Assembly: GCF_000949255.1 (NCBI RefSeq)
Contig: NZ_JXUW01000003.1
Coordinates: forward strand, 1 to 64,000
From: Ferrimicrobium acidiphilum DSM 19497
GTDB lineage: Bacteria > Actinomycetota > Acidimicrobiia > Acidimicrobiales > Acidimicrobiaceae
Direction: 5' to 3'
DNA: 64,000 nt
Shown here: positions 35,161 to 45,130 of the stretch, piece by piece
How positions within the stretch are numbered: position 1 is the first letter of the stretch
Layout: every line of letters starts with the position of its first letter
The notes under the pieces: model-generated
The model's database searches: none
The model's input: only the letters and a program-made list of their open reading frames with translations
What the model was told of the DNA's origin: nothing
Program-made: the position numbers and the translations under genes

Positions 35161-37038
35161 ATGGTTGTTTTGGGGTTGGTGGTTGGCTTCCCGCTGCTTG
35201 GATTCATACTGCTGCTCGCTTTTGGGCGGCGCATGGGAGATCCAGGTGCAGGATGGTTTGGAACTATTGCGGTTGCCTCTAGTTTTGTAGCCGCCGTTGG
35301 AACTTGGATCTTCTTGCTTGCCAAGCACGGGTCCAACCGGACACAGGTACTGCACCTGTTTACTTGGTTCCAAGCGGGCGGCTTTCGGGTAAATATCTCA
35401 TTTCGAGCGGATCCGCTATCGGTCGTGATGATCCTTTTCGTCACCGGTGTAGCCACGCTTATCCATCTGTACTCGATTGGATATATGAAGCGTGATGCGC
35501 GATTCCATCAGTTTTTCGTCTATCTCAACCTGTTCGTGTTTTCGATGTTGGTTCTTGTCACGGCTAACAATCTTCCGCTCACCTTCCTGGGCTGGGAGGG
35601 AGTGGGCGCTTGCTCTTACTGGCTGATCTCGTTTTGGTTTGAACGTCCGACGGCGGCGAGCGCCGGAAAGAAGGCGTTCATCATCAACCGGATTGGCGAC
35701 ATGGGTTTCATGTTGGGGACGTTCTTGGTCTTCATGCAGTTGCATTCGGTGAGCTATTCGAAGATATTGCCAGGAGCCCATCAACTTTCGACTGGAACTG
35801 CGGAGGCGATCGCTCTGCTGTTCTTCCTCGCTGCGGCTGGGAAGTCCGCCCAACTGCCACTCTTTACTTGGCTACTTGATGCTATGGAGGGCCCAACCCC
35901 GGTCTCGGCCCTTATCCACGCCGCTACTATGGTTACGGCTGGAGTGTACCTTATGGCTCGGCTCTCTCCCATTCTCGCACTTGCCCATGCTGCTTCAATG
36001 ACGATCGCGATCATAGGCGTGATTACCGCCTTTGTGGCGGCAATGGCCGCGACCTCGCAGACGGACATTAAGAAGATTGTCGCCTTCTCTACAGTGAGCC
36101 AGCTCGGCTATATGATGCTCGGAATTGGAACTGGAGCCTACGTTGCTGCCATCTTCTTGATGGTGACACATGCGTTCTACAAGGCGTTGATCTTCCTTTC
36201 TTCGGGTTCGGTCATTCATTCACTCGATAGCGAGCAGAACATTCGCAAGATGGGAGCGCTGGCTAAGTTGATGCCGATCACTGCCTGGACGATGATTATC
36301 GCATGGCTTTCGATCGCTGGTGTCCCGCCCTTCTCTGGATTCTTCTCCAAGGGATCGATACTCGAGGACGCATTCGGGCGTAATGAGCTGCTTTGGGTGG
36401 TCGGAGTCGTGACTGCTCTTCTGACGGCTTACTATATGGGTCGGTTAGTGTTTGTCGTCTTCTATGGCAAGGCGCGGTGGCAGGAGGTCACGCATGGCCA
36501 TGATCCGCATGAATCGCCGCGGATTATGACGATTCCTCTTATCGTGCTGGCGATTGCAGCGGCGACGGCAGGACTTCTGAACCTACCATATTCAGGCCTA
36601 CGCTTCCTCCACGATTGGCTTGCACCAGTATTCGGTTCTTCGTTGGTCTCTTATCACCTTTCCTCGACTGAAAAGGTGTTGCTCCCTGCCACCGATGCGG
36701 TTGTCGCTCTTCTTGGCGTTCTCTTTGCCTGGCGTCTCTGGCGCAACCATTCCGAGCGTAGGGAACTCGAACCAACGATTCTCATCAGGGGATGGTACAT
36801 CGATACGCTGTACGACAAGACATTTGCGCGTGGCGGAACTGCGCTCGCGAAGTTTACTGACCGCGTCATCGACCCCACTGTCATTGACGGTGCCGTTGGC
36901 GGGGTCGCATGGCTATTTCGTTGGGTTGGTGGCCTCGGTAAAAAGGTGCAGTCTGGGCTTGTACGGAGCTATCTCCTCATTATGGTCGCTGGAATTGTTG
37001 TGGTCGTTGTGTATGTGCTCGTGAGTGCGGCGCGGTAG
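35161..37038 (+). CDS. nuoL: NADH-quinone oxidoreductase subunit L
   Basis: 625 residues, antiporter-like. It has LTFLGWEGVGACSYWLISFWF, LPLFTWLLDAMEGPTPVSALIHAATMVTAGVYL-type channel helices with conserved Lys/His, and a long C-terminal lateral helix ending in several hydrophobic segments. Distal proton pump subunit. Confidence 0.95.
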   Translation: MVVLGLVVGFPLLGFILLLAFGRRMGDPGAGWFGTIAVASSFVAAVGTWIFLLAKHGSNRTQVLHLFTWFQAGGFRVNISFRADPLSVVMILFVTGVATLIHLYSIGYMKRDARFHQFFVYLNLFVFSMLVLVTANNLPLTFLGWEGVGACSYWLISFWFERPTAASAGKKAFIINRIGDMGFMLGTFLVFMQLHSVSYSKILPGAHQLSTGTAEAIALLFFLAAAGKSAQLPLFTWLLDAMEGPTPVSALIHAATMVTAGVYLMARLSPILALAHAASMTIAIIGVITAFVAAMAATSQTDIKKIVAFSTVSQLGYMMLGIGTGAYVAAIFLMVTHAFYKALIFLSSGSVIHSLDSEQNIRKMGALAKLMPITAWTMIIAWLSIAGVPPFSGFFSKGSILEDAFGRNELLWVVGVVTALLTAYYMGRLVFVVFYGKARWQEVTHGHDPHESPRIMTIPLIVLAIAAATAGLLNLPYSGLRFLHDWLAPVFGSSLVSYHLSSTEKVLLPATDAVVALLGVLFAWRLWRNHSERRELEPTILIRGWYIDTLYDKTFARGGTALAKFTDRVIDPTVIDGAVGGVAWLFRWVGGLGKKVQSGLVRSYLLIMVAGIVVVVVYVLVSAAR

Positions 37039-37049
37039 AGAGGAATTCG

Positions 37050-38585
37050 ATGACGTTACTCGATTGGCTGATAGCACTTCCCGCCTTGGGAGCTCTCGTG
37101 GTTCCCATGATGTCCTTGCCGGCTGACAACCAAAAGTTGGTCCGCTACTTCGGTATCGCGATTTCACTGGTTGAGCTCGGGATCGCCATTGGCATGGCGA
37201 TAGCATTCAAGCTCCATACCAGTTCGTATCAATTTGTTACCAAGGTTCACTGGATCGGAGCATTTGGCATAGCTTGGTATCTTGGGGCCGATGGCATCTC
37301 GCTCGTGCTCGTCTTATTGACCGCCGTTCTGTTTGCCATCGCCATGTTTGCGATGAAGGGCGTGAAGGACTACCGGGCGTATGTCGGTTGGATGTTACTT
37401 CTAGAGGCGGCCTGCATGGGGAGCTTCACCGCTCTTGACCTCTTCCTGTTCTTCGTTTTCTTTGAGTTGACCCTAGTGCCAAGTTATTTTCTGATCTCCG
37501 ATTTTGGTCTAGGAGCATCGGGTCGAGCAGCTATCAAGTTTTTTGTCTACACCTTCGCCGGTTCGGCGCTGCTCTTGATAGGTATCGTTTCCCTGGTGTT
37601 TATCCATGATCATCAGACTGGGCACCTCACCTTCTCCTTGCCTGCTCTAATGCATACAAAGCTTCCAAAGGACACGGCTATCCTTCTGTTCTTGGCTTTT
37701 GCCGCTGCGTTTGCAGTCAAGACTCCAATCTTTCCCTTCCACACCTGGTCTCCGGATACCTACCGGGCGGCACCGATTCCGGCGGTGGTGATCTTGGCGG
37801 GAGTGATGGCCAAGCTCGGAGCCTATGGTCTTATTCGGTTTGACCTTGAGCTATTCCCAGCCACATCGCGTGAATTGGCTTGGTTGATGCTGACTCTTGG
37901 TGTGGCCGGGATTCTATATGGTGCGATTGTGGCGGCTGGTGAGCGCGATCTTGGTCGTATGGTGGCTTACTCGTCGTTGTCACACATGGGCTTCATTGTG
38001 TTAGGTATTTTTGCCTTTTCCACAGAGGGTCTCTCTGGCAGCACGCTCCAGATGGTCAACCATGGGATCTATACAGCTGCTATCTTCCTATTGCTGGGGA
38101 TGATTTACGAACGTCGTGGGACGCTCGACATGAATAAGCTTGGTGGTCTTCAAAAGAAGGCTCCGATCTTCGCTGCTGTGTTTATTCTCGTCGTAATGGG
38201 CATGATTGGCCTACCTGGTTTGAATGGGTTCGTGGGCGAGTTTTTGATTCTCCTTGGCACCTTTATAACGCATCGGTGGTGGGCGGTGGTGGCAGTGCTT
38301 GGTGTGGTCTTGAGCGCCGTCTATCTTTTGTGGGCCTATCAGAGGGTGTTTCATGGAGAAGCTAAAGATGAGCGCAGTTTCCGCGACCTAGCTCCTCGCG
38401 AAGCGTTGCTACTTCTACCTCTGGTGGCGATTATCGTATTCTTGGGCATCTACCCGGTCCCGCTGTTATCACGGATTAATCCGACGACGTCAGCCATAGT
38501 GCACCACGTGAAAAAGGCGCCGGCGCTCACCAATTCGCCGGTTTCGAGTGCTGCGGCTTCTATCACAACTGGAGGGGCTAAGTAG
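37050..38585 (+). CDS. nuoM: NADH-quinone oxidoreductase subunit M
   Basis: 511 residues, antiporter-like, with LDLFLFFVFFELTLVPSYFLI (pump Glu), VKTPIFPFHTWSPDTYRAAP and YSSLSHMGFIVLG. GAGAGGAATTCG upstream of ATG 37050. Middle proton pump. Confidence 0.95.
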   Translation: MTLLDWLIALPALGALVVPMMSLPADNQKLVRYFGIAISLVELGIAIGMAIAFKLHTSSYQFVTKVHWIGAFGIAWYLGADGISLVLVLLTAVLFAIAMFAMKGVKDYRAYVGWMLLLEAACMGSFTALDLFLFFVFFELTLVPSYFLISDFGLGASGRAAIKFFVYTFAGSALLLIGIVSLVFIHDHQTGHLTFSLPALMHTKLPKDTAILLFLAFAAAFAVKTPIFPFHTWSPDTYRAAPIPAVVILAGVMAKLGAYGLIRFDLELFPATSRELAWLMLTLGVAGILYGAIVAAGERDLGRMVAYSSLSHMGFIVLGIFAFSTEGLSGSTLQMVNHGIYTAAIFLLLGMIYERRGTLDMNKLGGLQKKAPIFAAVFILVVMGMIGLPGLNGFVGEFLILLGTFITHRWWAVVAVLGVVLSAVYLLWAYQRVFHGEAKDERSFRDLAPREALLLLPLVAIIVFLGIYPVPLLSRINPTTSAIVHHVKKAPALTNSPVSSAAASITTGGAK

Positions 38586-40144
38586 TGTTTGCGACTCTGG
38601 TATCACAGTTGCCGATTAGGCTTCCGGCGATCTCCTATCAGGCGATCGCTCCTGAGATGATTCTCTTTGGGGCCGCGCTGCTGGTGTTGGCTTTGTCAGC
38701 CACGCTTGGACGGCGAGAGCATCCAGAACTCTATCGTTGGATTGGCCTCCTAGCCGCACTTGGCGAAGGGGCGTGGTCAGCGAATCTACTCAGGCTGGTG
38801 GATAAGCATGGACCCTCTCTTGCCATCGCAGGCGCGATCTCCAACGACGGTTTCTCTGCAGTAGTAGGCATCATTGTGGCCGTGGCGTTGACGCTGACGA
38901 TGTTGATTGGCCCCGGGTTTGTGCGAACGGTAGCCGGGCAGGGGCCGGAATTCGTGACGCTGCTACTGATCTCGGCTACAGGTGCCGTAGTCATGGCGCA
39001 GGCCAATGATCTCATCGTCATCTTCTTGGGGCTGGAGATTCTTTCGATTGCACTCTACATAATGGTCGGCTTCCGATTGAGGGATGGACTATCTAGGGAA
39101 GCAGCATTCAAGTATTTTATCTTGGGTGGGTTCTCCTCTGCGGTCTTCCTCTACGGGGTTGCACTCGTCTACGGGGCTACTGGTTCCACCAACCTGCTCA
39201 AGATCGGCTCATTTCTTTCGTCTCACGTTCTGATCAACGATGGCGTCCTCCTCTTTGGTATCGCTCTGATCTTGGTTGGATTTGGCTTCAAGATATCCGC
39301 AGTCCCTTTTCACGTCTGGTCCCCAGACGTCTATCAGGGCGCTCCGACTTCGGTGACTGGATATATGGCTGCGATGGCAAAGATCGCCGCCTTCGCCGCA
39401 CTGCTGCGTGTGCTCACGGTCGCCTTCCACCTTCAGCTTCAGTATTGGCGTCCGATCGTTATCGCGCTCGCTGTCCTATCGCTTGTGTTTGGTGCCATTT
39501 TCGCACTGCGTCAGCGCGAGATCAAGCGGATGTTGGCCTACTCCTCGATCAATCATGCTGGTTTTATTCTGCTTGGTGTTTTGGCAGCCACTAGCGGCGG
39601 TGTGCGGGATTCGCTGTTCTATCTCGCGGCCTATTCGGTGATGGTGATTGGAACCTTCGGGCTCCTGTCTCTCATTCAAGCGGATGCGGGAAAGACAGAG
39701 GGTTCCATAGCGTTGAGTGACCTACGTGGCCTTGGGCGCCGGCGACCGGCGGTGGCGACGCTCTTGGCTATTTTGGTGCTTGCTCAAGCTGGGGCTCCCT
39801 TCACTAGTGGGTTTATCGCCAAGTTCTCGGTCATCACCGCCGTGATTGCAGTCAACGAATACTGGGTAGCCGTGGTTGCGATGGTTACGGCGGCGATTGC
39901 AGTGGCGTTTTACCTAAGGCTCGTCCTCGCACTATTCGCCCGAGATGAGGTCGAGCTGGGGGCAGGCGACGCCCTTTACCCTGCCGTGGTGCGAGGTGGT
40001 AGTGATGCGGGTTATATAGCCCCACGCATATCTCAGATTCCGGTGTGGATTGGTGTGTGGCTCTCGGTGGCGTTCACGGTCTTCTTTGGCGTCTTCCCTA
40101 CCTTGCTGTTGACATTGGCGAGCAATGGCAAGATCTTCTTTTGA
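38585..40144 (+). CDS. nuoN: NADH-quinone oxidoreductase subunit N
   Basis: 519 residues, antiporter-like, with NDLIVIFLGLEILSIALYIMVGF, AVPFHVWSPDVYQGAPTSVTGYMA and YSSINHAGFILLG. GTG start overlaps the nuoM stop by one base. Last gene of the 14-gene operon, in standard A-N order with no insertion. Confidence 0.95.
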   Translation: MFATLVSQLPIRLPAISYQAIAPEMILFGAALLVLALSATLGRREHPELYRWIGLLAALGEGAWSANLLRLVDKHGPSLAIAGAISNDGFSAVVGIIVAVALTLTMLIGPGFVRTVAGQGPEFVTLLLISATGAVVMAQANDLIVIFLGLEILSIALYIMVGFRLRDGLSREAAFKYFILGGFSSAVFLYGVALVYGATGSTNLLKIGSFLSSHVLINDGVLLFGIALILVGFGFKISAVPFHVWSPDVYQGAPTSVTGYMAAMAKIAAFAALLRVLTVAFHLQLQYWRPIVIALAVLSLVFGAIFALRQREIKRMLAYSSINHAGFILLGVLAATSGGVRDSLFYLAAYSVMVIGTFGLLSLIQADAGKTEGSIALSDLRGLGRRRPAVATLLAILVLAQAGAPFTSGFIAKFSVITAVIAVNEYWVAVVAMVTAAIAVAFYLRLVLALFARDEVELGAGDALYPAVVRGGSDAGYIAPRISQIPVWIGVWLSVAFTVFFGVFPTLLLTLASNGKIFF

Positions 40145-40258
40145 GCCTCCTGTCGTCGAAGCAGATGGGTCATCTCCTCGATCCCTCTACCTTGACGAAG
40201 CAGCGAATCGTTGGCTACTGGTGGGCCACGCTACTGTTTGTAAGCTAATCTGATTCCG

Positions 40259-41602
40259 GTGTTAAGTCCTGTCCCAATGGTGATGCGTCGGGGGCTAGCC
40301 GTCGTGGTGACGGGTGTCGTTGCTGGCATCGCGGTGGTGCTGTTTCACTGGTCGCTCGAGGGTCTAACGTATCTGCTGCGTGCTATTCTCGGCGTTAAGG
40401 AGCTGGTCTCTCCGATCCATGTAGTCCACCTCGTCGGTGAACGCCTATGGGTCCTGCCGATAGCGATCTTCATTGGATTATGTATAGCCAAACTCGTGTC
40501 GACGGCTTCGGGTGTCGCTGGTCAGCGGGAGAGGGGAGCCGATCGGGTAATTGAGGCCGTGAATGGTTCAGAGCTAGATCTTCCGCTAACGGAGACGTTG
40601 GGGACTGCGGTGGCAGGGGTTATAGCGCTTGGAACCGGGGTCTCTGGTGGGCCTGAAGGGCCGATAGCGATGCTGGTGGGTGGTCCACTGCTTAGGTTGC
40701 TATCCTGGTGCAGTTTGGATGATAGCAGCACAAGAGTTTTCGTCGCCGCCGGTGTTGGGGCTGCCCTTGCATGTATTTTTCGAGCCCCGTTCGCCGGTGT
40801 TCTGCTCGCCGGTGAGCTATTTGTGCTAGCTGGTTTTGTTGGGGCGGTAATTGTACCTGGGCTCCTAGTCACAGCGATCGCATGGATGATTGACTCCGTT
40901 GCCGTTGGTGGATCTCCGTTGATTGGTCATCTTCTCTTTGGGAGTATTCACGCAGAGGCCTATGTAAGCGCAGTGGTGATCGGGCTCATCGCTGGGCTAA
41001 TCGGCCTTCTGTATCGCTGGTGGATTGCTGTGGTGGCCAAGTCGATCACGCGTTATTCGCGATCGACCTATAGGAGGTGGTTGTCTGTCGCCATAGGGGT
41101 GGCAGCTATGACCGCTGGCATCGGGTTGGTTGCACCTGAAGTTCTCTCAACCGGGACGGGTTGGATTCGGCTGGTGACGTTGCTCGGCGCTGAGTCGCGA
41201 GCTTGGCCACTGTGGTTGCTCTTATTGGTGCCTGTGGCACGTATCGCCTTGACCGGGCTCAGCCTTTCAGCCGAGGCGCCGATAGGGGTCCTGGGACCGG
41301 CTCTTGTGATCGGAGCCTTCAGTGGTGTGTTGCTCTGGCGGATAGTATCGCTTGCCCACCTGCCCCTGAGCTTTGGAACGTTGCCGCTATTCGCAATCAT
41401 CATGTTTGCGGCAGTATTTGGCTCGATAGGGCGGATTCCACTATCGATGGTGGTGATTGCACTGACCGCAACCGGATCGTTGACGGTAGCAGCAGCTGTA
41501 ATGGTCGCCGTCGCCGTCGCTTTGCTTGTTGTCCAGCGTAAGCGCATCACCATCTTTGGTTCGCAGGTCCTTGCCGGGCGGAGTCCACTTTCGTCACCGT
41601 GA
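40259..41602 (+). CDS. ClC-family chloride channel or H+/Cl- antiporter
   Basis: 447 residues with about ten or more membrane helices. The ClC filter regions are GTGVSGGPEGPIAMLVGG (the usual GREGP reads GPEGP) and RAPFAGVLLAGELF, plus a late EAPIGVLGPALVIGAFSG. The Pro in place of Arg next to the gating Glu is unusual. Bacterial ClCs can help against acid stress by moving chloride against protons. GTG 40259 or ATG 40277 could be the start. The 3' end overlaps the convergent gene by nine bases. Confidence 0.85.
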   Translation: MLSPVPMVMRRGLAVVVTGVVAGIAVVLFHWSLEGLTYLLRAILGVKELVSPIHVVHLVGERLWVLPIAIFIGLCIAKLVSTASGVAGQRERGADRVIEAVNGSELDLPLTETLGTAVAGVIALGTGVSGGPEGPIAMLVGGPLLRLLSWCSLDDSSTRVFVAAGVGAALACIFRAPFAGVLLAGELFVLAGFVGAVIVPGLLVTAIAWMIDSVAVGGSPLIGHLLFGSIHAEAYVSAVVIGLIAGLIGLLYRWWIAVVAKSITRYSRSTYRRWLSVAIGVAAMTAGIGLVAPEVLSTGTGWIRLVTLLGAESRAWPLWLLLLVPVARIALTGLSLSAEAPIGVLGPALVIGAFSGVLLWRIVSLAHLPLSFGTLPLFAIIMFAAVFGSIGRIPLSMVVIALTATGSLTVAAAVMVAVAVALLVVQRKRITIFGSQVLAGRSPLSSP

Positions 41603-44455
41603 TGACGGTGTCGGTCCTTCCAGGCGAGGTGTGTCACTCAGAAAACGACCAATCACCGGTAGATCCCAGAGCGATTCTGCCTTGCTGGCGGCGATGGCGA
41701 TCGCAGGCAGGTTCTCAATGGTGTCGACGACGAGGTATCGTGGCAACCAGGTGGGATCGAACTTCGAGTTGAAATGCCATAGTGATTCGATCTGCATCGA
41801 GTCAGACAGCCTGCCAAGTACCCAGCGCTCGACTCTGGAGGGTATTCCTGATCCGCGCTCGCCTGCTAACACGGCCCGCATGGCTGCAAAGTTGAGGCTG
41901 ACGGCACCGTAGCCCTGTTCGCCAAGTTGGCGCATGGTCTCTATGATCAAGAGATCAAACATGCCATTGGGATGGTCCCCAAGGTCGCGCCGCATCAGGT
42001 CGAGAGAGTAGCCATTTACCGCGGGCGCTGGTACCCACTGACAGAATCCGGTGATGACTCCCTCTTTGTTTCGGCAGATACTCATGAGCAGGTTGGTATC
42101 GCGCGGGTCGAAGATGCGACCCAGAGTCATCGAGAAGCCGCGTTCGCGATCACCCCGTCGGGAGGAGGTCATGATGGCTAGGATCTGTTCACGATCGGCC
42201 GTTGACAGTCGAATTGGGTTGCTTAACGTGACCGAGTAGCCGTAGTTTTTCATCCTATTGACAGCTTGGCGGAGGCTCTTGTGTCGTTTGCCAGCTAAGT
42301 TGAGCCCGTCAAGGGCAACGAGAGCCTCATCTCCTATGTAGTAGCTACGCATGTTCATAGCTTGATATACGGTTCGCCAAGAGGCAGTAGCGCCGAGAAT
42401 GGCGACGGAACGCCCTTGTCGTTTCATCTCCGCATAGAACTCGACGAAGGCGAGCCTAGAGTTGGATCGCGGACCTATTGGGTCTGGGGAGACGATGACG
42501 GTGGAACCGAATATTCCGTATGCAATGACAACTCCATGACGAATCCAGCGCATTTTGTCGTCTCGTAGGGCGAAGTAGTCGAGTGTGCTTTGCGGGTGAG
42601 TTGCCAGGATGCGAGTAAATGTCTCGACACTGGGCGGAGCGCGACCCTCGAGATGCACGCGTGTCGATAGCGGAGCCAAGATCGCCCAGATGCCGATGAG
42701 GAGCAAGGCCAGCATCGACAACTGCAGCGCATCTCGAAGATAGGGATGCTCGAAGGGTGACGGAGCATGAGCGGAGAGGCCGAAAGAGATGGTCGCGATA
42801 CTTACGAAGGTGGACAAGAGATGATCAGGTTGGCGTCGGTGGGCGAATAGTTGTGCCACCAGCGTTACGACGAGAGCGACGATCCACACAAGGATCATCG
42901 TTACTACAATCCTGACCAAGCGAGAGAGCGTAGGCTTGGTTGGCGTGGGTTGATCGAAGGCACGCCGATTGATGAGCAGAACCATGAGGACAACTGCAAG
43001 AACGATCATTGTTGCTAGGTCGCCTCCACGGCCAAGATTCGCCAGGAGGGCCAGAACGGCGACTGCAATGGAGATCTGAAACGATCGCCTTCGACCTGCG
43101 TGGAGACCGAGTGCTACCGCAATCATGCCTACGCCAGTGGTGACGGCTAGCGCATTCGCGTAGTGGCGCACGAAGGTGGCGATGCTTGGAAAGAGTACCG
43201 AGGCGAGTCTTAGGTGGTGGTGCAGGGGTGGCAACAGAGCACTGGCGAGTTCAATGATCCCACCCAGGAACACGACGATGGCGATCATACGACGGAAGCG
43301 CAAGTTGCCAGCGTGCAGCGCTCGGACCAATGGAGAGTAGGCCGGACCATCGGGAGTGGCAGCCTGTAATTGGGGAGTAGGTGTTCGCAGCTCGGGTGTG
43401 ACCAGCAGACGCAGAAGTCGTGACCGGGTCTTGAGCCGTTGGATCGACCATAGGCTGATTCGAAGGGTGGCGCCCGGCTCAAGCTCCAACCAGGAGGCAT
43501 CGATCATAGGGAGATAGATGGCCGGAACTGGAATCCGTGTTGGCGCTCGGTTGACGCTGACGCCGAAGTTTCCAGGAGTTGCAAAAATGACATCGGCAAC
43601 TCTAAGCAGTTCCTTGGTCTGGGTGTCCCCAGTGATCAGGCCGTGGTATCCATCGCGGGAGATCTGATCGAGTCGTAGTCGCTCGGGTTCGTTTGGATCA
43701 TGGACTCGCATCGCAGTCTCTAGCGGTTTATCGAGGATCCGAAGTGTGCCACGACTGCTGAAAATAGACACCGTGGCAGCCAGCACCAGATCGAGAACGA
43801 TTGCGATAGCTAAGATTGCCGAACTCGTCACTAGTGCCGTAGACCATTGGTGGTGGATGGGAGGAGCCAATATCAGTGGAATCCGAATCGCCAGGATGAG
43901 AAGAATTGGGATGGTCACCCACGGAGTCAGTAGTCGCATATTTCGGTAGAAGGAACGCGAGGCGATGTATCGCGCGATTGATGCCTGTGGGTTGAGGCTA
44001 GCCGCATCGGCAAAGCGGCGTCCCTGCTTGCTTAAGCGGTCGAGAATTGCAGCCCTAGGGTCATCGGAGGATGGACGATATGGGTTGCCTGGGTCAACGA
44101 GCAGACGCTTGATGCCATGGTCTTCATAGGTGAGTTCAAGACTCGAGCACCACTGTGGATTCCAGTGCGGGTCGAGCAGCTTCTCTTGGGGAGTCGCCAT
44201 CGTCGGCATGAGATGCCCGAGTTCGATGTTGGCGGCGACGATGAATGTCGGTCGACGATAGCTTTTCAGGACGGCTATATTCTGGCAGGCCTCGACGTTG
44301 GTGAGATTGCCACAGACGATGACAATGTCGTTGACGCTCAAGCCATCCGTCGCCGCTTCAAGTTCGGAACGAATATCATCCAAGCGCTGTTCAAGGACCT
44401 TACTAGATAGCACCACCGCCTTCTGTCCGGGCTGCAGGTGATAGGTCGTCCCCAT
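41594..44455 (-). CDS. MprF/LysX-like lysyl-phosphatidylglycerol synthase domain fused to a degenerate phosphoesterase-like N-terminus
   Basis: 953 residues. Residues ~620-930 form the DUF2156 aminoacyl-phospholipid transferase domain (FALRDDKMRWIRHG, SPDPIGPRSN, FCQWVPAPAVNGYSLDLMRR, SLNFAAMRA). Residues ~400-600 hold membrane helices like MprF. Residues ~15-160 resemble a calcineurin-type metallophosphoesterase: IVIVCGNLTN stands where GDLTN would be and FIVAANIE where PGNHD would be, so the metal ligands are gone. Helices at ~175-225 follow. The transferase domain adds an amino acid to phosphatidylglycerol, lowering membrane negative charge. It follows yajQ by 10 bases on the same strand. 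Confidence 0.75.
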   Translation of the reverse strand: MGTTYHLQPGQKAVVLSSKVLEQRLDDIRSELEAATDGLSVNDIVIVCGNLTNVEACQNIAVLKSYRRPTFIVAANIELGHLMPTMATPQEKLLDPHWNPQWCSSLELTYEDHGIKRLLVDPGNPYRPSSDDPRAAILDRLSKQGRRFADAASLNPQASIARYIASRSFYRNMRLLTPWVTIPILLILAIRIPLILAPPIHHQWSTALVTSSAILAIAIVLDLVLAATVSIFSSRGTLRILDKPLETAMRVHDPNEPERLRLDQISRDGYHGLITGDTQTKELLRVADVIFATPGNFGVSVNRAPTRIPVPAIYLPMIDASWLELEPGATLRISLWSIQRLKTRSRLLRLLVTPELRTPTPQLQAATPDGPAYSPLVRALHAGNLRFRRMIAIVVFLGGIIELASALLPPLHHHLRLASVLFPSIATFVRHYANALAVTTGVGMIAVALGLHAGRRRSFQISIAVAVLALLANLGRGGDLATMIVLAVVLMVLLINRRAFDQPTPTKPTLSRLVRIVVTMILVWIVALVVTLVAQLFAHRRQPDHLLSTFVSIATISFGLSAHAPSPFEHPYLRDALQLSMLALLLIGIWAILAPLSTRVHLEGRAPPSVETFTRILATHPQSTLDYFALRDDKMRWIRHGVVIAYGIFGSTVIVSPDPIGPRSNSRLAFVEFYAEMKRQGRSVAILGATASWRTVYQAMNMRSYYIGDEALVALDGLNLAGKRHKSLRQAVNRMKNYGYSVTLSNPIRLSTADREQILAIMTSSRRGDRERGFSMTLGRIFDPRDTNLLMSICRNKEGVITGFCQWVPAPAVNGYSLDLMRRDLGDHPNGMFDLLIIETMRQLGEQGYGAVSLNFAAMRAVLAGERGSGIPSRVERWVLGRLSDSMQIESLWHFNSKFDPTWLPRYLVVDTIENLPAIAIAASKAESLWDLPVIGRFLSDTPRLEGPTPSSR

Positions 44456-44464
44456 TGGGGGTGC

Positions 44465-44959
44465 TTAGTCGCGAAAATTGACGAACTGTAGCGGAATATC
44501 TGCAACTTGCTCTTTGAGCTGTCCCATGACCGCTTGGAGATCATCGCGCTTCTTGCCGGTGACCCTCACCTGATCTCCTTGGATTTGCGCTTGGATTCCC
44601 TTCATTCCCATCGCCTTGATTGCTTGGGTGACCTGTTTAGCGCGATCACCATCTAGCCCCGACACCAGGCGAATAGCTTGGCGCACAGTCCCCTTGGAGG
44701 CATCCTCCACCTTCTGGCGATCGAGTGCCTTCAATGAGACAGAACGCTTCACGAGACGCTCCTCAAGCACGGTCATGACGGCTTTTAGGCGGTCTGGGGT
44801 ACTAGACGCTAGGGTGATGAGGAGGTCGTTCTCGTTGAAGACAATAGATGAATCGGTATTCTTAAAGTCAAAGCGAGTCGTGATCTCTCGACTCGCCTGG
44901 TCAACTGCATTTTTAACTTCTTGTATATCAATCTCTGAGACTACGTCGAAAGATGGCAT
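44465..44959 (-). CDS. yajQ: YajQ-family nucleotide-binding protein
   Basis: 164 residues with the family start MPSFDVVSEIDIQEVKNAVDQA, ITTRFDFK, and VRVTGKKRDDLQAVM near the C-terminus; two ferredoxin-like halves. YajQ proteins bind nucleotides, and a Xanthomonas member senses cyclic-di-GMP and acts with a transcription factor. First gene of a two-gene unit with the MprF-like gene. It starts 27 bases from tRNA-Tyr, which is on the other strand. Confidence 0.92.
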   Translation of the reverse strand: MPSFDVVSEIDIQEVKNAVDQASREITTRFDFKNTDSSIVFNENDLLITLASSTPDRLKAVMTVLEERLVKRSVSLKALDRQKVEDASKGTVRQAIRLVSGLDGDRAKQVTQAIKAMGMKGIQAQIQGDQVRVTGKKRDDLQAVMGQLKEQVADIPLQFVNFRD

Positions 44960-44985
44960 ACTGGTAGACTATTATGTCCTCACCA

Positions 44986-45068
44986 GGGTCGGTGCCCGAG
45001 TGGCCAATGGGAGCAGACTGTAAATCTGCCGGCGTACGCCTACGGGGGTTCGAATCCCTCCCGGCCCA
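44986..45068 (+). tRNA. tRNA-Tyr(GUA)
   Basis: Acceptor GGGTCGG/CCGGCCC, anticodon loop CTGTAAA with GTA, a long class-II variable arm, T-arm GGGGG-TTCGAAT-CCCTC, discriminator A. CCA is not fully encoded. Confidence 0.93.
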
Positions 45069-45130
45069 CATGGAGGTATGGCGCGGAGCGATGCAAGAGC
45101 AGTTTCTCCGCGCTAGACTAGAGCGAACTC

